The position numbers and the translations under genes are program-made. A stretch of DNA of 64,000 nucleotides from Cellulophaga sp. 20_2_10 (GTDB taxonomy: Bacteria; Bacteroidota; Bacteroidia; Flavobacteriales; Flavobacteriaceae): contig NZ_JAMCOJ010000006.1 in the NCBI RefSeq assembly GCF_023476645.1, positions 62,001-126,000 on the forward strand. The letters run 5' to 3'. Shown in pieces: positions 1 to 10,200 of this stretch (the first letter of the stretch is position 1; every line of letters begins with the position of its first letter). The notes under the pieces were generated by a model, which saw nothing but the letters and a program-made list of their open reading frames with translations, was not told the origin of the DNA and ran no database searches.

Positions 1-148
1 AGTAGAATTATTAGACGTTTTAAAAGCAGAAGGTGTTACCGTTATTGGCGAAATAGAAGAATACAGCTATGGTAAATTTGGATGGGTACTAGACCCTGAT
101 GGCAATAAGCTAGAATTATGGGAACCAAAAGACGAAGCTTTTAAGTAA
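1..148 (+). CDS. VOC (glyoxalase/bleomycin resistance) family protein, C-terminal part
   Basis: The open frame is already running at the window edge (first full codon at base 2) and stops with TAA at 146-148, giving the last 48 residues. The ending, with G-W-V-L-D-P-D-G-N-K-L-E-L-W-E-P, is the typical last beta strand of vicinal-oxygen-chelate proteins; the glutamate in LELWEP is the usual second-module metal ligand of that fold. Substrate cannot be told from the fragment: glyoxalase I-like, dioxygenase-like or resistance roles are all possible. The family call is secure, the function is open. Confidence 0.8.
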   Translation, partial: VELLDVLKAEGVTVIGEIEEYSYGKFGWVLDPDGNKLELWEPKDEAFK

Positions 149-208
149 TAATTAAAAAAAATTACTACATTTAACCCTCAATTAAATTAAACCAACACAC
201 ACAAAATT

Positions 209-592
209 ATGTCAGAAGAAAACAAAGATTTTGCTGATGAAGTAAAAGAAACAACAAACGAATTTTCAGAAGGAGCAAAAGAAACTGCAAATGAATTCTC
301 TGAAGGTCTAAATAATATGGCTGGTGGAGAAAACAAGAAAATGTTAGCAGGTCTTTTAGCACTTTTTCTAGGTTCTTTTGGAGTTCATAAATTTATTTTA
401 GGATACCAGAAAGAAGGTATTATTTTAGCAGTAACTACAGTGGTAGGTATTATTACAGCCTGCTTTTTAGTGGGGTATTTATTACTTATGGCTACTTGGG
501 TTATCGGTATCATAGAAGGTATTCTGTACCTAACAAAATCTGATGAAGAATTCTACAATACATACCAAGTAGGTAGAAAACCTTGGTTCTAG
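209..592 (+). CDS. TM2 domain membrane protein
   Basis: 127 residues. The first 45 residues are acidic and hydrophilic with two near-copies of KETxNEFSEG, predicted to be a soluble amphipathic tail. From about residue 45 a TM2 domain follows: a KKMLAGLLALFLGSFGVHKF helix ending in the family's G-x-H-x-F-Y/I-L-G signature, a short turn, then a second hydrophobic stretch. TM2 proteins sit in the inner membrane; their role in bacteria is poorly known. The gene stands alone and ends at a strong hairpin shared with the convergent neighbour. ATG start, with an A-rich leader typical of Bacteroidota. Confidence 0.85.
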   Translation: MSEENKDFADEVKETTNEFSEGAKETANEFSEGLNNMAGGENKKMLAGLLALFLGSFGVHKFILGYQKEGIILAVTTVVGIITACFLVGYLLLMATWVIGIIEGILYLTKSDEEFYNTYQVGRKPWF

Positions 593-617
593 AACCAAAA
601 AAAACAATACAATATAC

Positions 618-652
618 AAAAAGGCTATCTATTTTATAGATGGCCTTTTTTT
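618..652. terminator. Bidirectional hairpin terminator
   Basis: GGCTATCTA and TAGATGGCC pair around a short T-rich loop, flanked by A-tract on the left and T-tract on the right, so it can stop transcription from both the TM2 gene and the convergent gene on the other strand. Confidence 0.85.
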
Positions 653-1655
653 AGTTTACAGGCTCATAATTTAAGGGCAATGTATTTGCTATTCTAAGCA
701 ATCCCATATCTCCACCAAATAAAACAACGTCTACAGGAGAATGGTTGCCGTAAGCATCTATATAAAAAGGATTTTGAGTAACTACAACAAAAGAATTGCT
801 CCATCTGTTATACAATACATTTAGTCGTTCTAAAGTCTGCTCTACTTTAGTATTGTCATCTCCTATTTTTTCAACATTATAATACGCATAAGGGTCTACT
901 TCTAGACTTTCTTTAAAAATTCTAAAGTTTTCCTCGGTAAGTTTCTTTGTTGATAATGCCCTCATAAAATGCAATGTAGAACCAAAATAAGTGATTTTTC
1001 TATTTTTAATATACCGCTGCTTTACCTTACTATTTAACTCTTTAAACAATGCCGTACCAGCATAAAATACAGATCCTGTTAACCTAAAACCATTGATATT
1101 AGTTTTATATCGAACCTCAAAATCTTGTAAGTGATACTCCAAAACGTAACCCAGGAATTTATTTTGCACTAGTATTGGCTTTGATGCAAATGCATATAAA
1201 ACATCTTCTTTTTTACTGTAATACAATCGCACATCATCTTCATTTAAAATTTTACATTTTAATGCTGGTAATGTAGATCCTAAAAACTGATTTCTAAAGA
1301 TTCGTAATTTCTTTTCCCTACTCCAAGTGTCTGGCTCTAAAATAACCTCGTTTAATTGCTCTACAGCTTCTTGCAAATAAATAGTACCTAAAGAGGTTTT
1401 ACCAACCGCACTTACTACTTTATTCTTAAACCCAAAGTAAGTTATTACCAAGGATGCGGTTATATTCTTTTCTGTAGAAATACTAAAATAACCATCTGTA
1501 TTAGTAACCACACCAATAGTTGTACCATCATAAAAAACAGATGCTCCTTGCAATGGTTCTTTACTAACCTCATCTAAGATATAGCCAGTAACTGTATTTT
1601 GCGTAAATGCTTGTAAAAAAAGAAGTGCAAATAAAAAAAAGAAACTTGTTTTCAT
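651..1655 (-). CDS. Secreted carboxypeptidase-like regulatory domain protein
   Basis: 334 residues from the ATG at 1655; an upstream GTG is less likely because MKTSFFFLFALLFLQAFTQN is a complete signal peptide. Residues about 20-100 form a CarboxypepD_reg-like beta-sandwich (NTVTGYILDEVSKEPLQGAS, then Y-F-S-I), as found at the N-terminus of Bacteroidota outer-membrane proteins. The remainder is not recognised but resembles the long tail of such cell-surface proteins. It is the last gene of the reverse-strand run GNAT-lysC-olsF-this gene, only 11 bases behind olsF. Probably periplasmic or surface-exposed; function unknown. Confidence 0.75.
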   Translation of the reverse strand: MKTSFFFLFALLFLQAFTQNTVTGYILDEVSKEPLQGASVFYDGTTIGVVTNTDGYFSISTEKNITASLVITYFGFKNKVVSAVGKTSLGTIYLQEAVEQLNEVILEPDTWSREKKLRIFRNQFLGSTLPALKCKILNEDDVRLYYSKKEDVLYAFASKPILVQNKFLGYVLEYHLQDFEVRYKTNINGFRLTGSVFYAGTALFKELNSKVKQRYIKNRKITYFGSTLHFMRALSTKKLTEENFRIFKESLEVDPYAYYNVEKIGDDNTKVEQTLERLNVLYNRWSNSFVVVTQNPFYIDAYGNHSPVDVVLFGGDMGLLRIANTLPLNYEPVN

Positions 1656-1666
1656 TTGCACTCGTG

Positions 1667-3475
1667 TTATTCTGTTTGTCCGTTGTGTAGCTTCTGCTCC
1701 AATTCTGCCTGAAACTCTTCCATAACAGGCTTTACTGTACTCTCTGGTATATCTGCAATTTTAATATACATTAAACCATCTACAGAGTTATTAAAAAGAG
1801 GATCTACATTAAACGCTACAACTTTTGCATTTTGTTTAATGTATTTCTTAATTAAAACTGGCAGTCGTAAATTTCCTGGTTCCACTTCATCAATAAGTCT
1901 ATCAAACTTATTAAGATCCGCTTCTGTTTCATCAAAAATAAATTCTTTATCTGCGTCTTTTAATTTTACTTTAAATTCTTTTTTAGGTCTAATATATTGA
2001 GCCACATACGGGTCCCAGTAATTAGACTTCATAAACTCTATCATTAATGACTTAGAGAAATTAGAAAACTGATTACTTATACTAACACCACCAATTAAAT
2101 ATTTATATTCAGGGTGCCTAAGTGTTGTGTGCACAATACCTTTCCATAATAAAAATAAAGGCATTGGTTTTTGTTGGTATTCTTTTACAATATAAGCTCT
2201 ACCCATTTCTATGGTTTGCTGCATCATACCATATAATTCTGGTTCTAGTCTAAAAAGATCTTGAACATAAAAACCATCTATACCATATTTTTTAAAAATT
2301 TCTGCGCCCATACCCATACGGTATGCTCCTACAATAGCTTTACCATCATCATCCCAAAGAAATAAATGGTGGTAGTAATTATCAAACTCATCTAAATCTA
2401 TAGCCTTGTTTGTTCCCTCGCCAATAGCTCTAAAAGTAATTTCTCTTTGCCTGCCTATCTCTTGTAAAATGTAAGGCATATCCTCTGCTGTGGCTAAAAA
2501 CACCTCATAAGATTTACTTTGTAAAAGCCTACAGTCTTTTTTACGCAGTTCTTCAATTTCTTTTTCTATAAGGTCTCTGCTAATAGGAGTTGCTATTTTT
2601 TTTGGAGCCTTAGGAATTTTAAGTGTTGTTGGCACTTTATCTATAAGCCTTTCTTTTTCAAAAGCATTAGATAACATATATGTTTTTCTACGCAATAAAT
2701 CCGTAAAGTCTGCTAAACTCTCGTGCTCCTTCTGCGTTTTTACAGTTATAGGCTGACCAATTCTAACCTTTATAACTCTATTTTTTTGGGTTGTAACCTC
2801 AGATGGTAATTTAGCTGTTCTAAAAACATCACTAATTTTAGAAAGCCTGTAAAACAACCTACTATTTTTAGCGTGAAAGTATATTGGAACCACAGGCACT
2901 TCTGCTCTTTTAATAAGCTTTAACGCCGTTTCTTCCCAAGGTTTATCTACAATTAGTTTTCCGTCTCTATAAGTAGACACTTCACCAGCCGGAAAAATAC
3001 CCAATGGGTGTCCGCCTCTTAAGTGTAGCATCGCATTTTTAAATCCGGCTAAACTACTTTTTGCATCTTTTCTAGACTCAAAAGGGTTTACCGGAAGTAT
3101 GTAAGGAGACATTGGCTCTATTCTGTTTAACAGAAAGTTAGCCATTATTTTAAAATCTTCTCTGTGTTGCAGTAATAACTTTAACAACAAAACACCATCT
3201 ATACCACCCAACGGATGATTAGATATTGTTATGTATGCGCCATCTTTAGGTAGTCTTTTAAAATCTTCCTCCGGAATCTCAAATTTAATTTGAAAATGCT
3301 CTAAAATAGCGTCTAAAAAAACGGTTCCGCTAAGGTGCTTATGATCGTCATAAAAGCTATTAATACTAGATATTTTAGTCACTTTCATTAACAACCAGCC
3401 TATAAAAGTACCTATAAAGCCATACTTGTCTACTTTAATAGTTTTTGCAACTTCTTTTGCTGTAACTAATCCCAT
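1667..3475 (-). CDS. olsF: Bifunctional ornithine-lipid acyltransferase, OlsF type
   Basis: 602 residues from ATG 3475; a TTG 21 bases further upstream is possible but weaker. The N-terminal half is a PlsC-like lysophospholipid acyltransferase, with NHPLGGID at about residues 86-93 and FPAGEVS at about 161. The C-terminal half (about 320-510) is an OlsB/hemolysin-like N-acyltransferase of the GNAT superfamily (FRAIGEGTN, VGAYRMG, LGG-like YLIGGVSISNQFS). This two-domain order is that of OlsF, described in Flavobacterium johnsoniae and Serratia, which makes ornithine lipids by N-acylating ornithine and then O-acylating the lyso-lipid. The acyltransferase box has five rather than four residues between His and Asp. 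Inner-membrane-associated. The specific substrate is inferred from domain order. Confidence 0.75.
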   Translation of the reverse strand: MGLVTAKEVAKTIKVDKYGFIGTFIGWLLMKVTKISSINSFYDDHKHLSGTVFLDAILEHFQIKFEIPEEDFKRLPKDGAYITISNHPLGGIDGVLLLKLLLQHREDFKIMANFLLNRIEPMSPYILPVNPFESRKDAKSSLAGFKNAMLHLRGGHPLGIFPAGEVSTYRDGKLIVDKPWEETALKLIKRAEVPVVPIYFHAKNSRLFYRLSKISDVFRTAKLPSEVTTQKNRVIKVRIGQPITVKTQKEHESLADFTDLLRRKTYMLSNAFEKERLIDKVPTTLKIPKAPKKIATPISRDLIEKEIEELRKKDCRLLQSKSYEVFLATAEDMPYILQEIGRQREITFRAIGEGTNKAIDLDEFDNYYHHLFLWDDDGKAIVGAYRMGMGAEIFKKYGIDGFYVQDLFRLEPELYGMMQQTIEMGRAYIVKEYQQKPMPLFLLWKGIVHTTLRHPEYKYLIGGVSISNQFSNFSKSLMIEFMKSNYWDPYVAQYIRPKKEFKVKLKDADKEFIFDETEADLNKFDRLIDEVEPGNLRLPVLIKKYIKQNAKVVAFNVDPLFNNSVDGLMYIKIADIPESTVKPVMEEFQAELEQKLHNGQTE

Positions 3476-3554
3476 ATATTCTATTGTGATAAACAAATAT
3501 AACCCAATAGTTTTAATGTAGAACAGTGTCCGTTATTTTAATACAAACAAGCTG

Positions 3555-4805
3555 CTATTTTACTACTAATTGTACTGTTTCTTTAGCTCTTTGTTCTAGT
3601 AAAATTTCTTTTCCGTTTTGTATGCTAGCAATAGCCTCTGGCGTAAAATGACGAATTGTAAACAACGAGACACCCTCTTGGTGTACTACCTTAAATTTGC
3701 CCTTTAAAATGTTTAATAAATCCTGCAACCTATCAAACTTATTGTCTACACAAACAGAAAAACTAATAGCAGAATTCTGAATTAAATCTACCTTCATTTT
3801 ATGGTCGTGTAGCAACTTAAATAGTTCACTTATACTATCTTCTACAATAAAAGAAAAGTCTAACGAAGAAAGTTTCATCAACACTAAATCTCTCTTAATT
3901 ATAAAACAAGGAACTTTTGGTTCTATACCATTACCCTTACCAACAATAGTTCCTGTATCTAATGGGTTTAAAAAAGATTTTACACGCAACGGAATTTCCT
4001 TACGCTGTAATGGTTGTAATGTTTTAGGGTGAATTACGGACGCTCCATAAAAAGCAAGTTCTATTGCTTCTCTGTACGATATTTTGTTTAACAGCTGTGT
4101 TTCTTCAAAATACCTAGGATCTGCGTTTAAAACACCAGGCACATCTTTCCAAATAGTTACCTCTGTTGCATTTAGGCAATATGCCAAAATAGCTGCGGTA
4201 TAATCAGACCCTTCTCTACCTAAAGTAGTCGTAAAATTATTGTCATCACTACCTAAAAAACCCTGTGTTATGTTCAGTTTATTTTTGTCTATCCCAGCAG
4301 TAATTCTTTCTTGAGTTTTATCCCAATCTACAATTGCATCTCTGTAATTATCGCTAGTTTTTATAAAATCTCTAACATCTAACCAGTTACTTTTTATGTT
4401 TACTTCGTTTAAATAAGCATCTAAAATTGTGGTAGACAATAATTCTCCGTACCCCACAACTTGATCATATACAAAACTGCGTTTTGGAGACTTATTCCAA
4501 GCTAAAAAGCCTTGTACTTCATCAAACAAAACCTTAACTCTACCATAAACCTCGTGCTGCGTATTTTCAAAAAGATCGTTTAAAATTTTATTATGAAAAT
4601 CTACAACCTCTTGTATTGCTGCTGGCAAAGCCGTTTTATCTTTAAAATATGCATTTACAATACTTTCCATTGCATTTGTAGTTTTGCCCATTGCAGAAAC
4701 TACAACTAGTGTATTTGCATACCCAACTTGTTGCAACACATTTACAATATTCTTTACACCGGTAGCATCTTTTACAGAAGCGCCACCAAACTTAAAAATC
4801 TTCAT
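3555..4805 (-). CDS. lysC: Aspartate kinase
   Basis: 416 residues from ATG 4805. It phosphorylates aspartate as the first step towards lysine, threonine, methionine and diaminopimelate. The N-terminus reads MKIFKFGGASV (family K-F-G-G-T/A-S-V nucleotide motif), followed by VVVSAMGKTTNAM, the TTLGREGSDYTA amino-acid kinase motif and the VTIWKDVPGVLNADPR segment. The last 120 residues are a degenerate ACT region, probably for feedback control. It is shorter than ThrA-type fusions, so it is a monofunctional kinase. It lies 38 bases behind the GNAT gene and 79 ahead of olsF, which suggests cotranscription. Confidence 0.93.
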   Translation of the reverse strand: MKIFKFGGASVKDATGVKNIVNVLQQVGYANTLVVVSAMGKTTNAMESIVNAYFKDKTALPAAIQEVVDFHNKILNDLFENTQHEVYGRVKVLFDEVQGFLAWNKSPKRSFVYDQVVGYGELLSTTILDAYLNEVNIKSNWLDVRDFIKTSDNYRDAIVDWDKTQERITAGIDKNKLNITQGFLGSDDNNFTTTLGREGSDYTAAILAYCLNATEVTIWKDVPGVLNADPRYFEETQLLNKISYREAIELAFYGASVIHPKTLQPLQRKEIPLRVKSFLNPLDTGTIVGKGNGIEPKVPCFIIKRDLVLMKLSSLDFSFIVEDSISELFKLLHDHKMKVDLIQNSAISFSVCVDNKFDRLQDLLNILKGKFKVVHQEGVSLFTIRHFTPEAIASIQNGKEILLEQRAKETVQLVVK

Positions 4806-4843
4806 TCTATTTCTTGTATTAAAAACTTATGCAACCAAGGTTG

Positions 4844-5323
4844 TTATAAGTTTGCTATGTAATTTTCTATTCCTTTTTCGTTTAAATGTACAACGTCCCA
4901 ATCTCTTTTTACGTCTGCCCCTTTACTTTGGTAAAACTTAATGGCAGGCTCGTTCCAATCTAAAACCTCCCAACAAATACGTTTTACACCCTGCTTATGG
5001 CCGTATTTAACTACCTCATCTAACAATGAAGTTCCTAAACCAGTACCTCGCATTTTTTTAGTTACAATTAAATCTTCTAAATGTAAGACAGGGCCTTTCC
5101 AAGTAGAGTATCTATTGTACACTAAAGCTGTGCCAACGATAGCGTTATTTACTTGGGCTACAAAACAATGAAATAACTTATAATCGCCAAAACCGTCTAA
5201 AATTAAATCGTCTACAGTGACTTCTACCGCCTGTGGTTCTTTCTCAAACAGGGCCAATTCCTTAATTAAATCAAGGACTTGAGCCATATCTTCTTGCGTT
5301 GCTTCTCTTATTAAATATTCCAT
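4844..5323 (-). CDS. GNAT family N-acetyltransferase
   Basis: 159 residues from ATG 5323 (MEYLIREATQEDMAQVLDL); a longer frame extends upstream but without family similarity. The domain runs its full length: beta-1 with R-E-A-T, the LEDLIVTKKMRGTGLGTSLL motif A (R/Q-x-x-G-x-G/A acetyl-CoA loop), and WEVLDWNEPAIKFYQSKGA motif B. It resembles the diamine/thialysine acetyltransferase (SAT) branch, but the acceptor substrate is unknown. It is the first gene of the reverse-strand run, divergent from fbp across about 110 bases that must hold both promoters. Confidence 0.85.
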   Translation of the reverse strand: MEYLIREATQEDMAQVLDLIKELALFEKEPQAVEVTVDDLILDGFGDYKLFHCFVAQVNNAIVGTALVYNRYSTWKGPVLHLEDLIVTKKMRGTGLGTSLLDEVVKYGHKQGVKRICWEVLDWNEPAIKFYQSKGADVKRDWDVVHLNEKGIENYIANL

Positions 5324-5383
5324 TTTCTTTGTTCTAATAATCTGCAAAGTAACACGTTTAAGCGACTTTATATTGCGAAAACG

Positions 5384-5412
5384 TTGTAGTATCACAAAAT
5401 TATCGATATTTG
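5384..5412 (+). promoter_or_regulatory. Bacteroidota-type promoter of fbp
   Basis: TTG at 5384-5386 as the -33 element and GATATTTG at 5405-5412 as a one-mismatch TAnnTTTG -7 element, 18 bases apart. It points at the ATG at 5437, giving a leader of roughly 18 bases. Confidence 0.55.
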
Positions 5413-5436
5413 TACTTAAATAAAACACTACCATTA

Positions 5437-6447
5437 ATGGACAAGAGACATAAGACTTTAGGAGAGTTTATAATTGAGAATCAATCTTCATTTCAATACT
5501 CTTCTGGGGAGCTATCTAAACTAATAAATGCAATACGTTTAGCTGCTAAAGTGGTAAACCACGAGGTTAATAAAGCAGGACTAATAGACATTCTAGGAGC
5601 TGCAGGCGACACCAACATACAAGGTGAAGACCAGCAAAAACTAGACGTATTAGCTAATGAAAAGTTTATACAAACCTTAAAAAACAGAGAAATAGTTTGT
5701 GGTATTGCGTCAGAAGAAGAGGACGATTTTATTAGCATTAATAGTCAAGATGAGCAGCACCAAAACAAATACATTGTACTTATAGACCCACTAGATGGTT
5801 CGTCTAACATAGATGTAAACGTATCTGTAGGTACTATTTTTTCTATTTATCGCAGAGTAACTCCAGTAGGTACACCTGTAACAATAGATGACTTTTTGCA
5901 GCCAGGAGACAACCAAGTAGCAGCAGGTTATATTGTTTATGGTACCTCTACAATGTTGGTATATACAACCGGTGACGGTGTAAATGGTTTTACACTTAAC
6001 CCAGCAATTGGTACTTTTTACTTATCGCACCCAAACATGCAGTTTCCTGAAACAGGTAAAATTTACTCTGTAAACGAGGGGAACTACATACACTTTCCAC
6101 AAGGTGTAAAAGATTATATAAAATATTGTCAGCAAGAAGAAGGAGACAGACCATATACCTCTAGATACATTGGTTCATTGGTATCAGATTTTCATAGAAA
6201 TATGATAAAAGGAGGCATTTATATGTACCCTAAAAGTAGTAAGGCCTCTGAAGGTAAATTAAGATTGTTGTACGAGTGTAACCCAATGGCATTTTTAGCT
6301 GAACAAGCTAACGGTAAGGCTAGTGATGGTAAAGGTCGTATTATGGCGTTAAAACCAACCGAATTGCACCAACGTGTACCCTTTTTCTGCGGAAGTACTA
6401 AAATGGTAGAAAAAGCTGAAGAATTTATTGCAAACGCACTTAAATAA
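5437..6447 (+). CDS. fbp: Class 1 fructose-1,6-bisphosphatase
   Basis: 336 residues from ATG 5437; a TTG nine codons upstream would lie inside the promoter. It hydrolyses fructose 1,6-bisphosphate to fructose 6-phosphate in gluconeogenesis, in the cytosol. The metal and phosphate site [20 protein letters not shown] is at about residues 117-136, EEED acidic ligands are near residue 91, and [17 protein letters not shown] carries the sugar-phosphate-binding residues near 267. Length matches the class 1 family. The gene is single and ends in a strong hairpin. Confidence 0.95.
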   Translation: MDKRHKTLGEFIIENQSSFQYSSGELSKLINAIRLAAKVVNHEVNKAGLIDILGAAGDTNIQGEDQQKLDVLANEKFIQTLKNREIVCGIASEEEDDFISINSQDEQHQNKYIVLIDPLDGSSNIDVNVSVGTIFSIYRRVTPVGTPVTIDDFLQPGDNQVAAGYIVYGTSTMLVYTTGDGVNGFTLNPAIGTFYLSHPNMQFPETGKIYSVNEGNYIHFPQGVKDYIKYCQQEEGDRPYTSRYIGSLVSDFHRNMIKGGIYMYPKSSKASEGKLRLLYECNPMAFLAEQANGKASDGKGRIMALKPTELHQRVPFFCGSTKMVEKAEEFIANALK

Positions 6448-6468
6448 GTACAAACACTATAAAAACAA

Positions 6469-6496
6469 AAAACGAGGCAATTGCCTCGTTTTTTTT
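6469..6496. terminator. Bidirectional hairpin terminator
   Basis: AACGAGGCAATTGCCTCGTT is a perfect palindrome flanked by A-run and T-run; it serves fbp and the convergent TerB-like gene. Confidence 0.9.
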
Positions 6497-6517
6497 ATAT
6501 CTAAAAAGTAACTATTT

Positions 6518-6940
6518 TTATTTTCTAACAAGCATAGCGTAATCTTCAAAATCTAATTTGCCACCAAAAATCACAATAGATCTAGAAATAACTATATCGG
6601 CAGAGTCATTAGAGTACCCTAAACCAATAGCATATTTTTTAATAAGCTGACGTTCATCATCATCAATATCGTGATCTGCAAAAACAATCTTAAACAAATC
6701 GAACATACGCTCTAAACGTCTGTCTAAACTACTTGGAGGATCAATTGGGTATTTCCCAGGGTTTTTCATTACCTCTTTATATTCCGCTTCAGTAATATCT
6801 AATTTACGAGCAAAACGATCTAAGACCACCTTTTCTGCTTCATTAATTTCACCATCTACACTCGCCAAAGACGCTATAGAAGCAAAGTGTGCAACATTTT
6901 TTCTATGTTCGCTATTACCGTATAAATCTACAAAAGACAT
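6518..6940 (-). CDS. TerB-like (tellurite resistance domain) protein
   Basis: 140 residues, ATG start at 6940. The protein is all-helical with two acidic loops, ASVDGEINEAE and ADHDIDDDERQ, that match the metal-binding loops of the TerB fold. TerB-domain proteins bind divalent metal and occur both in tellurite-resistance clusters and as lone cytosolic proteins of unknown role; no other ter gene is near, so a resistance role should not be assumed. It is monocistronic and shares a terminator with fbp. Confidence 0.75.
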   Translation of the reverse strand: MSFVDLYGNSEHRKNVAHFASIASLASVDGEINEAEKVVLDRFARKLDITEAEYKEVMKNPGKYPIDPPSSLDRRLERMFDLFKIVFADHDIDDDERQLIKKYAIGLGYSNDSADIVISRSIVIFGGKLDFEDYAMLVRK

Positions 6941-7020
6941 AATTTATTATTTAATTTAGATTGCAAATATAATTTATTGACTTATACAACCTCAAATTTT
7001 TAAAAAATATTTTGGACGTT

Positions 7021-7107
7021 CGTTAAAACCGCTGTTTTTAACGCCGTGCTATGCGTTACTAATCCTCGCAAAAAAAGCTGCGGGTTATGCACTGCTATCA
7101 CTAACGC
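7021..7107. repeat. Structured REP-like intergenic element
   Basis: Two hairpins lie side by side in the 313-base gap before mfd. The first is CGTTAAAA (7021-7028) pairing with TTTTAACG (7036-7043). The second has GCGTTA (7053-7058) pairing with TAACGC (7102-7107), with an inner stem of CCtCGCA against TGCGGG around an A-run. It is more GC-rich than its surroundings and non-coding, which suggests a dispersed REP/MITE-like repeat, though only one copy is in the window. The rest of the gap (6941-7020 and 7108-7208) shows nothing. Confidence 0.5.
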
Positions 7108-7208
7108 TGTACAAAGCAAATTGCAAGCAATAAAAATTAGATACATAATTCCCACCAACCTTTATTTTACCACGCATTATTCTTTTTAAAATTAACTACA
7201 AACTATAA

Positions 7209-7235
7209 TTGTTTAAAATTGTAGCTTTATATTTG
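7209..7235 (+). promoter_or_regulatory. Probable mfd promoter
   Basis: A perfect TATATTTG -7 box at 7228-7235 with a TTG at 7209-7211; the 16-base spacing is a little short for the Bacteroidota consensus. Transcription would begin about ten bases before the TTG start codon of mfd. Confidence 0.5.
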
Positions 7236-7253
7236 CAAAAAATGTATTGACTT

Positions 7254-10200
7254 TTGGGAAAATCTCTCATTTTAAAATCGTTGGCACAGCTTCCGCAAAT
7301 GCAGAAACTGCAAAATACTATTGCCAAAACTGAAAAAAACAATTCACTTACAGGTTTAACAGGCTCTGCCCTATCCTTTGTAATATCTGAAACTTTTAAA
7401 GAAGCAGACGTACCCTTTTTGGTTGTTTTTAGCGACAAAGAAGAGGCGGCTTATCATTTAAATGATTTAGAACAATTGGTAGGCGAAAAAGATGTGCTGT
7501 TTTATCCTGGCAGTTACCGTAGGCCTTACCAAATAGAAGAGGTAGATAATGCTAATGTACTACTACGTGCAGAGGTTTTAAACCGAATTAATTCGCGCAA
7601 AAAACCAGCATTACTAGTTACGTATCCAGATGCGTTGTTTGAGAAAGTGGTAACCCGTAAAGAACTAGATAAAAACACACTAAAAATTAAGGTTGATGAT
7701 ACCATTACCCTAGATTTTTTAAATGAGGTGTTGTTTGAGTATAAGTTTAAACGTGTAGACTTTGTTACCGAACCTGGAGAGTTTTCGGTTCGTGGTGGTA
7801 TTGTAGATGTTTTTTCGTTCTCTAATGATGTACCTTACAGAATAGAGTTTTTTGGTGATGAGGTAGATAGTATTAGAACTTTTGATGTAGAAACACAATT
7901 ATCTACAGACAAAGTCACTAAAATTACTATTGTACCCAATGTAGAAAACAAATTTTTAGACGAAACCAGGGAAAGCTTTTTAAAATATATTGCTTCTAAA
8001 ACTGTCATTTTTTCTAAAAACACGGAGCTTTTACACGACAGGTTAGACTCGCTTTACACAAAAGCAGAAGAAGCTTTTACAAAACTTACAGGCGAGCTAA
8101 AACACGCTCAACCCAATGAGTTGTTTGTAGATTCGGATCAATTAAAAAGAGAATTTGATGGGTTTACGGTTATAAGCATTCATCAAACAGCGACAGATGC
8201 AGATAAATCTATTGTTTTTCATTCTAAACCACAGCCGTCTTTTAATAAAAAGTTCGACTTACTAATTGAAAACCTAAATCAAAATCACGCTAATAAATAT
8301 ACCAATTATATCTTTTGTTCTACAGAACAGCAAGCAAAACGTTTTCACGACATTTTTGATGAAGTAGAACAAGATGTACATTACCAAACAGTAGTTCTTC
8401 CTCTTTTTCAGGGGTTTATTTTAGACGATATAAAAGTTGCTTGTTATACAGATCATCAAGTTTTTGAACGTTACCATAAATTCAACCTTAAAAATGGCTA
8501 TGCTAAAAAACAAGCTATTACGCTTAAAGAGCTTACCAAGTTAGACATTGGAGATTATGTTACACACATAGATCATGGTGTTGGTAAATTTGGCGGATTA
8601 CAGAAAATAGATGTAGAAGGCAAAAACCAAGAGGCTATAAAATTAATGTATAGTGAGCGAGATGTGCTCTACGTTAGTATACACTCGCTCTATAAAATAT
8701 CTAAGTTTGCCGGTAAAGATGGTAAGCCACCAAAAATATTTAAACTAGGTTCTGGTGCCTGGAAAAAACTGAAGCAGAAAACAAAAACCAGAGTTAAACA
8801 AATTGCGTTTGACCTTATTAAAGTGTACGCCAACCGTAGACTTAAAAAGGGCTTTAAATACGCTCCAGATAGTTATTTACAACACGAGTTAGAGGCTTCT
8901 TTTATTTATGAAGATACGCCAGACCAAAGTAAGGCCACCGAAGATCTTAAAAAAGATATGGAGAGTGACAGGCCAATGGATCGTCTTATTTGTGGCGATG
9001 TTGGTTTTGGTAAAACAGAGGTTGCCATACGTGCCGCTTTTAAAGCGGTAGATAATGGCAAACAAGTAGCTGTTTTAGTGCCTACAACTATATTGGCTTT
9101 TCAGCATCAAAAAACATTTGCAGAACGTTTAAAAGATATGCCAATTACGGTAGATTATGTAAACCGTTTTAGAACTGCAAAAGAGAAAAAAGAAACACTA
9201 CAACGCTTAGCAGAAGGCAAAGTAGATATTATAATTGGCACACACCAATTGGTTAATAAAAACGTAGTTTTTAAAGACTTAGGCTTGCTAATTGTAGATG
9301 AAGAACAAAAATTTGGCGTTGCCGTAAAAGACAAATTAAAATCTATTAAAGAAAATGTAGATGTACTTACATTAACTGCTACGCCCATACCAAGAACATT
9401 GCAATTTAGTTTAATGGCCGCGAGAGATTTATCTACAATAAATACGGCACCGCCAAACAGATACCCCATAGATAGTCACGTTGTACGTTTTAATGAAGAT
9501 ACCATTAGAGATGCCGTTTCTTACGAGATACAAAGAGGCGGACAAGTATTTTTTATACACAACCGTATAGAAAATATTAAAGAAGTCGCTGGGATGTTAC
9601 AACGTTTGGTTCCCGATGCAAAAATTGGCATTGGTCACGGACAAATGGAAGGTAAAAAACTAGAGACCTTAATGCTTGCTTTTATGAATGGTGAGTTTGA
9701 TGTTTTAGTATCTACCACCATTATAGAAAGTGGCTTAGACGTACCAAATGCCAACACTATATTTATAAACAACGCCAATAATTTTGGTTTAAGTGATTTA
9801 CACCAAATGCGTGGTCGTGTTGGGCGTAGTAATAAAAAGGCATTCTGTTACTTTATTACGCCTCCTTATGATTCTATGAGTAATGATGCCCGGAAACGTA
9901 TACAAGCATTAGAGCAATTTACAGAATTAGGTAGTGGCTTTAATATTGCTATGAAAGATTTAGAAATTCGTGGTGCAGGTGATATTTTAGGTGGCGAGCA
10001 AAGCGGATTTATTAATGAGATTGGGTTTGATGCTTACCAAAAAATATTAGCCGAAACCGTTGAAGAATTAAAAGAAAACGAGTTTAAAGATTTATACGAA
10101 GAAGTAGAAGGAAAAGAAAAAGTGTTTGTAAAAGAAACACAGATAGACTCGGATTTTGAGCTTCTATTTCCTGATGATTATGTAAATAATGTTACAGAAC

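Noticed and set aside
6518-6940. Tellurite resistance locus
   Set aside because: Only a lone TerB-like domain is present, with no other ter genes nearby.
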